Shown here: piece by piece, positions 57,069-64,000 of the stretch | Position numbering within the stretch: position 1 is the first letter of the stretch | How the letters are laid out: each line of letters opens with the position of its first letter | NCBI GenBank assembly: GCA_002898735.1 | Contig: BEHY01000002.1 | Span: forward strand, 46,419-110,418 | Source: Candidatus Thermoflexus japonica | GTDB taxonomy: Bacteria > Chloroflexota > Anaerolineae > Thermoflexales > Thermoflexaceae | Reading direction: 5' to 3' | DNA: 64,000 nucleotides | Notes under the pieces: generated by a model | What the model was told of the DNA's origin: nothing | Seen by the model: the letters and a program-made list of their open reading frames with translations, nothing else | Database searches by the model: none | Translations under genes and position numbers: made by a program

Positions 57069-58777
57069 GCATCTATGCTCTTCCCCACCGCCGAGAGAGC
57101 ACCCGGTTCCGGACCTGCCCACTCACGGGCGTGCAGGTGGATATGGTCGCCGAACAGTTGATTCGGGCGAACCTCAGCGCTGCATTCTTTTTCTTGGCAG
57201 TTGGTGGTTTCGGCGGATTGCTGCTGATACTCACCCGGTGGCCCGTTTTCCATCTCCTTCCCTCCCGCTGGTTCTATCGCATCCTGACGCTCCATGGCTT
57301 CGATATGATTAACGCCTGGATGGTGTTTTTTGAGATAGGCGCGCTGTATTTCTGCGGGACAGCGCTGTTGAGCACCCGGCTGGTGGCCCCTCGAGTTGCG
57401 TGGGGAGCCTTCCTGCTGATGGGAACAGGTGTGCTGATGGTGAATGGGACGATCTTGGCCGGGCTCGCAGACGTGATGTTCACTGCGTTCGTTCCGCTGA
57501 AAGCCCATCCCTTTTTCTATGTGGGCAATATCTTGTTCATGATGGGGGCCCTGATCGCGCTGATTCTCTTCTTGGTGACCCTATGGAATGCCTGGGCGGA
57601 GGGGAAGATCAGCGGATCACTGCCCCTAGTGGTTTTCGGGCTAGCAGTTGCTGATATACTTGGAATTTACAGCTTGATCTCAGGATTGTTCGCCTTCACG
57701 ATGACCCTGGGATGGTTGCTGGGATGGTGGGGCTTGCCGGATCCGGGGATTTACCGGCTTATGTTCTGGGGGTTCGGTCATGGCACACAGCAGATCAACC
57801 TCGCGGCCACAGTGTCCGTATGGTACCTTCTCGCCGCTCTGGTTGTAGGGGCGGTTCCTTTGAATGAAAAGCTTTCCCGCTTGGCGTTTGTCCTTTATGC
57901 CTTCTTTGTGAACCTGGGGTCGAACCATCATCTTCTGGTCGATCCGGGCTTCAGCTTCCTCTGGAAGGTGTTCAATACATCTTATGCGATGTATCTGGCT
58001 GTACTGGGAAGCCTTATCCACGCTTTCACGATCCCCGGTGCAGTGGAGGTATCCCTGCGGGGTCAGGGCCATCGTCAGGGATGGCTGGGATGGCTGCGTC
58101 GGGCACCGTGGACAGAGCCGGGATTCGCTGCCCTTGCGGTCTCGATGATCCTGTTCGGATGGATTGGCGGAGTGACCGGCGTGACCATCGGAACGGAGCA
58201 GATCAATCTGCTCGTTCATAATACCCTTCAGGTCCCCGGGCATTTCCACGCGATCCTGGTTGGGGGGAGCACGCTGGCGTTTATGGGCCTGACCTATTAT
58301 CTGATCCCGCTGATTTTCCAGCGTCCGCTGCGCTGGAAGGGTCTGGCGACTGCGCAGATTTACATCTATGGTTTCGGAGTGGCCCTGTTTTCGGTCGGCT
58401 TCATCGCCGCCGGCTATATGGGTGTCCCTCGACGGCACTGGGATATCACGTTCGCTCAGGCTCCCTTCCATGGCCTCTTCGGAGACACGGTATACCTTGC
58501 CCTGGGAATCGCTGGCGTGGGAGGGTTGATCGCTGTGGCTGGGGGAATTCTGTTCTTCATCAATCTGATCATAGCGCTGTTACAGCCGATGGATTCCACA
58601 GGGATGACTGGGGGCTTGAGGCTGCAGCTGCCGGCGGGTCGATCGACGGCCGACCCCGACTTGCGGGATGAGCCGAGGGGGACCTTCCTGTTAGCTGTCA
58701 TCTTCCTGCTCTTCTTTGGGATTTATTACGCGGCGAACTGGGTGCTGCTGGGAAGCCAGCCCTGGTCGATCCATTGA
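57065..58777 (+). CDS. Atypical heme-copper oxidoreductase catalytic subunit (candidate NO reductase)
   Basis: A 570-residue subunit with at least 12 helices. The six metal ligands are present: low-spin heme H77 (LTLHGFDMINAW) and H395, high-spin heme H393 (VPGHFHAILVGGS), CuB H239 (FWGFGHGTQQIN) and H288/H289 (GSNHHLLVD). Oxygen reductases of the A and B types have HPEVY, with the cross-linked Tyr at His+4; here it is HGTQQ, so that position is Q243. The cbb3-type Tyr in helix VII is not there either (V282 in the equivalent place). cNOR has Glu at His+4 (HLWVE). This points to an alternative NO reductase of the eNOR/sNOR/gNOR/nNOR group; which one I cannot say. Confidence 0.88.
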   Translation: MSIYALPHRRESTRFRTCPLTGVQVDMVAEQLIRANLSAAFFFLAVGGFGGLLLILTRWPVFHLLPSRWFYRILTLHGFDMINAWMVFFEIGALYFCGTALLSTRLVAPRVAWGAFLLMGTGVLMVNGTILAGLADVMFTAFVPLKAHPFFYVGNILFMMGALIALILFLVTLWNAWAEGKISGSLPLVVFGLAVADILGIYSLISGLFAFTMTLGWLLGWWGLPDPGIYRLMFWGFGHGTQQINLAATVSVWYLLAALVVGAVPLNEKLSRLAFVLYAFFVNLGSNHHLLVDPGFSFLWKVFNTSYAMYLAVLGSLIHAFTIPGAVEVSLRGQGHRQGWLGWLRRAPWTEPGFAALAVSMILFGWIGGVTGVTIGTEQINLLVHNTLQVPGHFHAILVGGSTLAFMGLTYYLIPLIFQRPLRWKGLATAQIYIYGFGVALFSVGFIAAGYMGVPRRHWDITFAQAPFHGLFGDTVYLALGIAGVGGLIAVAGGILFFINLIIALLQPMDSTGMTGGLRLQLPAGRSTADPDLRDEPRGTFLLAVIFLLFFGIYYAANWVLLGSQPWSIH

Positions 58778-58845
58778 CAGCCTACCGCGGGTTTTAGGGC
58801 TGCTGAAGGTGCCCCGCTTATGTCGGATCTGAACGGAGGCATGCT

Positions 58846-59124
58846 ATGAATACAGCAAGCGAAAGGCTTCGGGAAACCCTCCGCTCTATGACGGTGCAGG
58901 AGATCCTGGATCAGGATCCGGAGGCGGTGAGGGTCTTCGAGGAGCTGGGGATCTACGAGATGGAGGTGACCTGCACGAAGGAGATGGAGGAGACGCTGGA
59001 AGACGCCGCGGCGATCTGCGGGTTCGACCTGGAGGGGGCGCTGGATCGGCTGGCCGCCCGCAGGGTGGAGCGACTGGAGTCCACCTGGGTTGAGGGGTCC
59101 ACTAGGCCAGGGGGATCCACATAA
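58846..59124 (+). CDS. DUF1858-like small protein
   Basis: A 92-residue protein. It has MTVQEILDQDPEAVRVFEELG, then IYEMEVTCTKEMEETLEDAA and ICGFDLEGALDRLAAR, which is the DUF1858 layout related to the N-terminal domain of ScdA/RIC Fe-S repair proteins, although the paired Cys of ScdA is not present (single Cys at 43 and 58). The last 20 residues look like a low-complexity tail. ATG 58846 has GGAGG upstream. It follows the HCO gene by 68 bases and is followed by a strong hairpin. A truncated copy lies at 60466. Confidence 0.8.
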   Translation: MNTASERLRETLRSMTVQEILDQDPEAVRVFEELGIYEMEVTCTKEMEETLEDAAAICGFDLEGALDRLAARRVERLESTWVEGSTRPGGST

Positions 59125-59132
59125 ACGGAAAG

Positions 59133-59174
59133 CCCTTCCCCTCTCCCTCGCCCGATTGAGGGAGGGGGGAAGGG
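59133..59174. terminator. Bidirectional hairpin terminator after DUF1858 gene
   Basis: CCCTTCCCCTCTCCCTC (59133-59149) pairs with GAGGGAGGGGGGAAGGG (59158-59174), with one mismatch, around an 8-base loop. It lies between convergent genes, 8 bases after the DUF1858 stop, and may end transcription from both sides. No T tract is obvious. Confidence 0.65.
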
Positions 59175-59215
59175 ATCTGCGGCCAGGGTTGACCGCCGCT
59201 GCAGGGATCGAGCCG

Positions 59216-59560
59216 TCACGCAAAGGCCTGGAAGATCAGTGGGAAGGTCAGCAGGAAGCCCAGCAGGAGCAAGATGGCCGCCCCGATCCTCACAGCCCGG
59301 AAGTCAACATCCCGATCCTTCCAGAGGTTGTGCAACACCGCCCATGCGATCAGCCAGGTAATGACGCCCACGCCCGTCTTACCCGACAGGGGGCCCGCAG
59401 GGGGATACCACTTCAGGGCGTTCGCCAACCCCTCGCTCATCTCAGCACCGAGCGTCATCAAGCCGATGATGAAGCATCCGATGGCTGCGGCCAGGATGGC
59501 CGCTGCCGCTGCGCCATTGGGCAATGCTCCTGACTGGGGCTCGTGTTCGCGAAGCGTCAT
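59216..59560 (-). CDS. Three-helix membrane protein
   Basis: A 114-residue protein. Helices are at about residues 18-40 (AAAAILAAAIGCFIIGLMTL), 60-80 (TGVGVITWLIAWAVLHNLW) and 90-112 (AAILLLLGFLLTFPLIFQAF). A His (HNLW) ends helix 2. No known family. AAGGAGG precedes the ATG at 59560. It is 60 bases downstream of the next gene on the same strand, and the two seem to form a unit. Confidence 0.7.
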   Translation of the reverse strand: MTLREHEPQSGALPNGAAAAAILAAAIGCFIIGLMTLGAEMSEGLANALKWYPPAGPLSGKTGVGVITWLIAWAVLHNLWKDRDVDFRAVRIGAAILLLLGFLLTFPLIFQAFA

Positions 59561-59620
59561 AGGAAGCCTCCTTTCTTGGTCAGAGCTCAGAACTTGCCCG
59601 AAAGTCCGAAAACGATCCTC

Positions 59621-60151
59621 TCACAAGATCGGTGCCTTCTTGGTGATGAGCGCCCCCAGCAGGCCGGCCACAGCGGCCGCCAAGAAGGCCAGCACGAAGA
59701 GGGTCAGGGCAGTCTTGCGTATCAGCTCGCGCTCAGCCAGCCGATCGCCGTATTTCCAAACGATGTAAGCGACCGCCGTTGCCAGGATGGGGGCGAACCA
59801 CGCGATATGCTCTTTCCATTCCATTCCGAACTCATGGAAAAGCTTCGTGGATTCGCTGGAGAGCAGGAAAGCTCGCGGATAGAGGCGTAGATCGGCTCCC
59901 TCGGGTGGCTTGGCCCGATACCACGGGTAAACGATGTAAGTTCCCGTGATGACCGTCAGCCATGCTACAACGGCCATGACCCACGTGCCGATGTTCAGGC
60001 GGCGGATCCGCTCCCGCAGGCCCTGGACCGTTACGAATTCCGGCCGCAGGCTGTATAGCCCGGCGAGGCCGCCGGAGAAGGCGAGCAGGAAAAGGCCGCC
60101 CAATACCATCCCATGGATCAACCCCCAAAACTCCCGCGCGGTGAGTTGCAT
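59621..60151 (-). CDS. His-bearing membrane protein, possible b-type heme protein
   Basis: A 176-residue protein beginning MQLTAREFWGLIHGMVLGGL, with helices at about residues 10-32, 55-75, 118-140 and 150-172. His residues lie in helix 1 (GLIHGM) and around helix 3 (KLFHEFGMEWKEHIAWFAPI), in places suited to heme b ligation, but no family match is known to me. AAAGGAGG precedes the ATG at 60151. A palindromic operator candidate sits 80-108 bases upstream. Confidence 0.7.
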   Translation of the reverse strand: MQLTAREFWGLIHGMVLGGLFLLAFSGGLAGLYSLRPEFVTVQGLRERIRRLNIGTWVMAVVAWLTVITGTYIVYPWYRAKPPEGADLRLYPRAFLLSSESTKLFHEFGMEWKEHIAWFAPILATAVAYIVWKYGDRLAERELIRKTALTLFVLAFLAAAVAGLLGALITKKAPIL

Positions 60152-60230
60152 GGTGGCCTCCTTTCAGCAGCCTGAATGTCCTGATCCGCTTCCAGCATAT
60201 CCGGGGCGGTTCCTTCCTCTCAAGAGGCCA

Positions 60231-60259
60231 ATGTCCCATCTTTGTGGGGACATATGTCC
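60231..60259 (-). promoter_or_regulatory. Palindromic operator candidate
   Basis: ATGTCCC (60231-60237) is an inverted match to GGGACAT (60247-60253), and GGACATATGTCC (60248-60259) is a perfect 12-base palindrome. So three half-sites of ATGTCC/GGACAT lie within 29 bases, upstream of the minus-strand gene that starts at 60151. This looks like a binding site for a dimeric regulator. Which one is unknown. Confidence 0.5.
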
Positions 60260-60290
60260 TCTCCGGGCGGCGGAGGCGGTTATTCCACGC

Positions 60291-60416
60291 CCCGGGAATC
60301 GCGGGTGTGGGCGGGTTAATCGCTGGGGCCGGGGGAATTCTGTTCTTCAGCAACCTGATCGTGTCGCTATTACAGCCGATGGATTTCACAGGGAGGACCG
60401 GGGGCTTCGGGTTTTA
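60291..60416 (+). pseudogene. Duplicated 3' end of the HCO catalytic gene
   Basis: This stretch copies the end of the catalytic gene (compare 58502-58619): shared segments include GGGGGAATTCTGTTCTTCA and TTACAGCCGATGGATT. It then joins straight to GGGTTTTAAGGCTGCTGA, the equivalent of 58787 on, skipping about 165 bases. The reading frame has no start and the copy lacks the rest of the gene. It is a remnant of a partial duplication. Confidence 0.85.
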
Positions 60417-60465
60417 AGGCTGCTGAGGGTGCCCAGCCCGTATCGGATCCGAACGGAGGTGTGCT

Positions 60466-60599
60466 ATGAATACAACAGGCGAAGGGCTTCGGGAAGCCCT
60501 CCGCTTCATGACGGTGCAGGAGATCCTGGATCAGGATCCGGAGGCGGTGGGGGTCTTCGAGGAGCTGGGGATCTACGAGATGGAGGTGACCTGCACGAA
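60466..60599 (+). pseudogene. Truncated DUF1858 copy
   Basis: The first 45 codons match the DUF1858 gene at 58846 almost exactly (TVQEILDQDPEAVGVFEELG, IYEMEVTCT), then the homology stops abruptly at CTGCACGAA. The frame runs on to 60888 as a Ser/Trp/Cys/Arg-rich sequence that overlaps another gene, so I take it as a broken copy. It still has a good RBS (CGGAGGT) and could be translated into a short or chimeric product. Confidence 0.75.
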
Positions 60600-60638
60600 T
60601 CCCTTAGGAGAAAGCTGGGAGCGCAAAGGAGGTTCAGG

Positions 60639-60920
60639 ATGCCAATGCGTCTTCTGCGCGCGGAGCGGCTGGAGCCCAAGCAGGTTTTCGCGTGTGTGGA
60701 TTGCGATCCGCCCCCCCGGCGGCCTCGGGTGCACCGGCGGTATCGTTTCATCCTGGTCGACGATTCCGGTCGTGAAAGGGTCTACTGTCTGCCGTGTGCC
60801 GCGGAGCATTTGGGGGTGTCCCAGGGCTTCCTTCGGCGGATCGCTGATTCCAGCGGCGAAAGGGATAGCAGGACACTCCCTGGGTTAAGCGGGCGAGGGC
60901 GATGCCGGAGCGATCGCTGA
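60639..60920 (+). CDS. Small zinc-ribbon-like protein
   Basis: A 93-residue basic protein starting MPMRLLRAERLEPKQVFACV, with CVDC and YCLPCAAEHLGVSQGFLRRI, i.e. two C-x2-C pairs separated by a strand-rich segment (YRFILVDDSGRERVY). This fits a zinc ribbon. AAAGGAGGTTCAGG lies before the ATG. It overlaps the next gene by 19 bases. Function unknown. Confidence 0.68.
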   Translation: MPMRLLRAERLEPKQVFACVDCDPPPRRPRVHRRYRFILVDDSGRERVYCLPCAAEHLGVSQGFLRRIADSSGERDSRTLPGLSGRGRCRSDR

Positions 60921-61837
60921 TTTTGAGGCCTCTCCCACCCTTCCGCCTCGATCTCACGGTCTGGGCGCTCCGACGACGCCCGGAGAACAGGATCGACCGG
61001 TGGGACGGTCGGACTTACTGTCGCACGCTGGTGATCGCCGGACATCCGGTCTGGATTGCGGTGACCGAAGAGAGGGCGCCCGGGGCGCCGCGCCTCCGGG
61101 TCACCATGAGGGCGCCGGTCCTCCCGGCTCAAGCGGAGGAGAGGGTTCGGCAGACCCTGGAGCGGCTGCTGGGGCTCCGGGTGGACCTGCGGCCCTTCTA
61201 CCGGCAGCTGGGGGGAGATCCCCGATTGGGTCCGCTCATCGTTCGCTTTAAAGGGTTAAAGCCGCCCCGCTTCCCTGATCTTTTCGAAACTCTGGTCAAC
61301 GCGATCGCCTGTCAGCAGATCACCCTCACGCAGGGGATCCATCTGCTGAACCGCCTGGCGCAGGCCTTCGGCCGCCGGGTGAAGGACCATCCGGAGGCCC
61401 CTCCCGCGTTCCCCAAACCGGAGGATCTGGCGGGGCGGGATCCAGAAGCCCTGCGGGCGCTGGGCTTCAGCCGGCAGAAGGCTCAGGCGATCCTCAACCT
61501 GGCGGAGGAGGTTGTTTCCGGAGCGGTGGATCTGGAGGCGTGGGAGGATCTGGAGGACGCGGAAGCGATCGCGCGGCTGCGGGCGTTGCGCGGCATCGGG
61601 CGGTGGAGCGCGGAGTATGCCCTGCTGCGGGGGATGGGCCGGTTACATATCTTCCCGGGGGACGACGTGGGGGCGCGCAACCATCTCCAGCGGTGGTTGG
61701 GACGGCGACGGCCGCTCGATTATGCGGGCGTGCAGCGGGCCCTCGCCCCATGGCGGCCCTACGCCGGTCTGGTGTATTTTCATCTGTTGCTGAAGAAACT
61801 GGAGGAGCAGGGATTCCTCCAGAAAACTACCTGTTGA
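60902..61837 (+). CDS. DNA-3-methyladenine glycosylase (AlkA-like, HhH-GPD)
   Basis: A 311-residue base-excision repair enzyme. The N-terminal domain (LRPLPPFRLDLTVWALRR) precedes the helix-hairpin-helix core: LFETLVNAIACQQITLTQGI, LRALRGIGRWSAEYALLRG and the catalytic Asp in LHIFPGDDVGARNHLQ. It removes alkylated bases. The start codon at 60902 overlaps the previous small gene; translation coupling is likely. Downstream is a DUF488 gene after 10 bases. Confidence 0.9.
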   Translation: MPERSLILRPLPPFRLDLTVWALRRRPENRIDRWDGRTYCRTLVIAGHPVWIAVTEERAPGAPRLRVTMRAPVLPAQAEERVRQTLERLLGLRVDLRPFYRQLGGDPRLGPLIVRFKGLKPPRFPDLFETLVNAIACQQITLTQGIHLLNRLAQAFGRRVKDHPEAPPAFPKPEDLAGRDPEALRALGFSRQKAQAILNLAEEVVSGAVDLEAWEDLEDAEAIARLRALRGIGRWSAEYALLRGMGRLHIFPGDDVGARNHLQRWLGRRRPLDYAGVQRALAPWRPYAGLVYFHLLLKKLEEQGFLQKTTC

Positions 61838-61847
61838 GAGGGGGGTC

Positions 61848-62201
61848 ATGATCAAAGTGAAGCGCGTCTACGATCCGGTGGAGCCCGATGATGGGAGGCG
61901 GTTCCTGGTCGAGCGGCTGTGGCCGCGGGGCATGCGCAGGGAGGCGCTGCAGATAGACGGCTGGTTGAAGGACGTGGCCCCCAGCGATGGGTTGCGGCGG
62001 TGGTTCGGTCACGACCCGAAGAAATGGGAGGAGTTCCGACGGCGCTATTTCGCGGAGCTCGAAGCCCATCCCGAGGCCTGGCGGCCGCTCCTGGAAGCTG
62101 CTCGAGCCGGACATGTCACGTTGCTCTTCAGCGCCCGGGATCTCCAGCATAATAACGCGGTGGCCCTCCGGGAGTTCCTCGAGGGGAAGCTGCGGGGATG
62201 A
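61848..62201 (+). CDS. DUF488 family protein
   Basis: A 117-residue protein that starts MIKVKRVYDPVEPDDGRRFL and has VERLWPRGMRREALQIDGWL, then KDVAPSDGLRRWFGHDPKKW and FRRRYFAELEAHPEAWRPLL, the standard DUF488 pattern. Family function is unknown. A GAGGGG RBS lies before the ATG. It is coupled to the AlkA-like gene and ends before the convergent NDH-2 gene. Confidence 0.9.
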   Translation: MIKVKRVYDPVEPDDGRRFLVERLWPRGMRREALQIDGWLKDVAPSDGLRRWFGHDPKKWEEFRRRYFAELEAHPEAWRPLLEAARAGHVTLLFSARDLQHNNAVALREFLEGKLRG

Positions 62202-62280
62202 TGAGCGATCTGTTTCCGCCTGATGGCCAGTAATTCCTCCCAACGCTCCGGAAACTCCTCGGGAAAAGAAAAGCCCCGGC

Positions 62281-63543
62281 TCATTCGTCCCTTACCGGTC
62301 GCGAGGGGAGGATCAGGCGCACCACCCGCTCATAGAACAGATAATCCCAGGCCCAGCCGGAGAGCACCACCAGCCGGTTCCGCATCCCGATGAGGCGAAC
62401 GAGGTGAACCCCCAGCCAGAGCAGCCACGCGGGGAAGCCGGTGAAGGAACGCCCGAAGACATGGGCGACGGCGGCGTTCCGCCCGATGGTGACCAGGGTT
62501 CCCGGATCCCGATACCGGAAGGGCTGCGGCGGACGGCCCTTCAGGGCGCGCAGGATGTTCCGCGCCGCGAGCGCCCCCTGCTGGATGGCCACCGGGGCGA
62601 CCATGGGCAGCTTTCCCGATCCCTCCGGAAGGGCCAGATCCCCGATCACGTAGATCTCCGGATGCCGGGGAACCTGCAGGGTGGATGCGACGGGAACGCG
62701 TCCTCCCGGCCCGGTGGGAAGCCCCAGGGCCTCCCCCAGGGGATTCCCCCGCACGCCCGCCGTCCATACGATGGTCCCGGTCTCGATGCGGGTGCCATCC
62801 TTCAGGCGGACGCAACCGGGCTCCACGGCTTCCACCATCGCCCGGAGGCGGACCTCCACGCCCAGCCGGCGGAGACGGGCGGCCGCATAGGCGCGCAACC
62901 GGTCGGGAAGGCCGGGCAGTAATCCTTCCATCGCCTCCAGCAGGATCACCCGGACCTCCCGGAAGTCCAGGGTCGGGAAATCCCGTCGGAGGGGACGGGC
63001 GATGAGTTCCGCCAGAGCGCCGGCGAACTCCACCCCGGTCGGCCCGCCGCCGACGATGGTGAACGTGAGCATCCGGCGCCGCAGGAACGGATCGGGCTCC
63101 CGAGCGGCACGTTCGAAGGAGGCCAGGATATGGTTGCGTAGATCTATGGCCTGATCCAGGGTTTTGAGGAAAAACGCGTGCTCGGCGACCCCTGGCACCC
63201 CGAAGGTATGTTCGACGCTGCCGGGAGCCAGGATCAGGAAATCGTAAGAGATCGGCGGGCCGTCGGTCTCCAGGCGGCGGGCCTCCGGATCGACCCCCCG
63301 GATCTCGGCCATCTCGAACCCCACGTTGGGGAAGCGGCGCAAGAGCCCCCGAATGGGGAAGGCGATCGCTTCCGGCTCGATCTCCGCGGCGGCGACCTGA
63401 TAAAGCAAGGGGAAAAAGGTGTGGTGGTTTCGCCGATCCACCAGCAGCACCTCGATCGGCTCGAAGGCCAGGGTCCGCACGGCCCACAGCCCGCCGAATC
63501 CAGCGCCCACCACGACCACTCGCGGTCGATCCCGCCGGATCAT
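62281..63543 (-). CDS. ndh: Type II NADH dehydrogenase (NDH-2)
   Basis: A 420-residue FAD enzyme of the membrane surface that oxidises NADH and reduces quinone without proton pumping. It has [18 protein letters not shown] for [43 protein letters not shown] for NADH and [12 protein letters not shown]. The C-terminal helices ([20 protein letters not shown]) anchor it. The ATG at 63543 has AAAAGGAGGAG upstream; frames to 63651 have no support. It lies next to a possible NO-reducing chain, and complex I is also present. Confidence 0.93.
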   Translation of the reverse strand: MIRRDRPRVVVVGAGFGGLWAVRTLAFEPIEVLLVDRRNHHTFFPLLYQVAAAEIEPEAIAFPIRGLLRRFPNVGFEMAEIRGVDPEARRLETDGPPISYDFLILAPGSVEHTFGVPGVAEHAFFLKTLDQAIDLRNHILASFERAAREPDPFLRRRMLTFTIVGGGPTGVEFAGALAELIARPLRRDFPTLDFREVRVILLEAMEGLLPGLPDRLRAYAAARLRRLGVEVRLRAMVEAVEPGCVRLKDGTRIETGTIVWTAGVRGNPLGEALGLPTGPGGRVPVASTLQVPRHPEIYVIGDLALPEGSGKLPMVAPVAIQQGALAARNILRALKGRPPQPFRYRDPGTLVTIGRNAAVAHVFGRSFTGFPAWLLWLGVHLVRLIGMRNRLVVLSGWAWDYLFYERVVRLILPSRPVRDE

Positions 63544-63834
63544 CGTCCTCTCCTCCTTTTGAGCGCACCGTCCATCATGCCATCTGCGAATTGCCGAAAG
63601 TCCCCAGGTGGACAGGGCCAGAATACAAACAGGCAGCGCGCAACAAGCCATGGGCCTGGGGCTCAGCGATTTGGGGATTGCCGAGGGTGCCCGGATAAGC
63701 CTTCTGTATCTTAACCCGGCGGCGCCTTCCCTGCTTGTTCTGAATCAAAGATGGGCGAAGGTGGATCGTCGCAAAATAAGGAGGGCTCAGCCGGTGGGGA
63801 AGCGCTCAGGATCCGCGGAGGACAGGAGGCCCCT
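63544..63834. promoter_or_regulatory. Divergent intergenic region
   Basis: 291 bases between NDH-2 (minus) and the last partial gene (plus). Promoters in both directions are expected. I see no convincing hexamer pair, ORF or RNA gene; a Gly/Arg-type shadow frame at 63608-63880 is not called. Confidence 0.35.
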
Positions 63835-64000
63835 ATGCCTTTGCGGATGCGGTTTCCGCTCATGCTGGTCGGGATCCTGACGTTGCTCGTGGGGCTGTGG
63901 ACGGGCTGGATTCGGATCGGGTGGGGGCTTCCCCGGCCGAATCCGGCATGGCCTGGGGCTCACGGCGCGCTGATGATCTCGGGTTTCCTGGGGACCCTGA
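63835..64000 (+). CDS. Polytopic membrane protein, 5' part
   Basis: The first 55 residues of a gene that leaves the window. It starts MPLRMRFPLMLVGILTLLVG and has AWPGAHGALMISGFLGTL, a second helix with His and a Gly-rich turn. This is like the HAHSHLMYFGW helix of the protein at 55066 and of NnrS-like proteins. AGGAGG lies before the ATG. The family cannot be fixed from so short a part. Confidence 0.6.
   Translation, partial: MPLRMRFPLMLVGILTLLVGLWTGWIRIGWGLPRPNPAWPGAHGALMISGFLGTL

Noticed and set aside
57065..58777. Ordinary cytochrome c oxidase subunit I
   Set aside because: The HPEVY motif with the catalytic Tyr is absent (HGTQQ), and no cbb3-type Tyr takes its place.
60600..60888. C-terminal continuation of the second DUF1858 copy as a chimeric gene
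   Set aside because: Homology stops at 60599 and the rest overlaps a better small gene in another frame (60639-60920).

Overview
The window is a GC-rich chromosomal segment that most resembles a thermophilic Chloroflexota bacterium (Thermoflexia/Anaerolineae-like; this placement is inference). Pointers are a Chlor_Arch_YYY-type membrane protein next to an Agl23-like protein, a combination known from Chloroflexi and some archaea; a TtuA-type tRNA thiolase, which is a heat-adaptation marker; and Uma2-family genes. No rRNA, tRNA, CRISPR array, insertion sequence or phage gene was seen. Overlapping ATGA/GTGA gene junctions are frequent.

Region 1 (1-12.5 kb) is energy conservation. It holds the membrane arm of complex I in the order nuoA(partial)-H-J-K-L-M-M2-N, with no nuoB, C, D or I between A and N. 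It is followed by the Fo part of ATP synthase: atpZ/I-like, atpB, atpE and a b-delta hybrid, closed by a strong terminator. The second NuoM has Thr where the conserved transmembrane Lys of NuoM/L/N should be.

Region 2 (12.5-26 kb) separates Fo from F1. It carries three large polytopic membrane proteins (DUF2298/Chlor_Arch_YYY, a GT-C-like protein, and an Agl23-like protein fused to a six-bladed NHL propeller), a MntA/HepT-like pair translationally coupled to sucCD, a Wzt-like ABC ATPase and an M42 peptidase.

Region 3 (26-34 kb) is the F1 part: atpA, two Uma2 genes, atpG, atpD, a small ORF and atpC, followed by an mreB homologue. On the minus strand come a Nudix hydrolase and a small membrane protein.

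Region 4 (34.6-50 kb) has a cobalamin-binding-type protein, TtuA, a coiled-coil protein with a nuclease-like domain, and a minus-strand surface-polysaccharide cluster: sugar-1-phosphate transferase, FAD oxidoreductase, SMR/EamA-like protein, GT2, ATP-grasp, TPP enzyme, and a WbpI/WbpB/WbpE-like trio. A divergent GT4 gene follows.

Region 5 (50-64 kb) looks like a nitric-oxide/redox island: a cupredoxin lipoprotein, a TrmB-like regulator, a ferredoxin, two hemerythrin-like proteins (one fused to DUF2249), an Rrf2 regulator, an unusual heme-copper oxidoreductase with an intact CuA subunit II and an HCO/NnrS-like third membrane protein, DUF1858 proteins, two His-bearing membrane proteins and NDH-2. 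The catalytic subunit keeps all six metal-ligand histidines but lacks the active-site tyrosine of O2 reductases (Gln instead), which suggests an alternative NO reductase. A partial duplication of the oxidase tail plus its DUF1858 gene lies 1.7 kb downstream.
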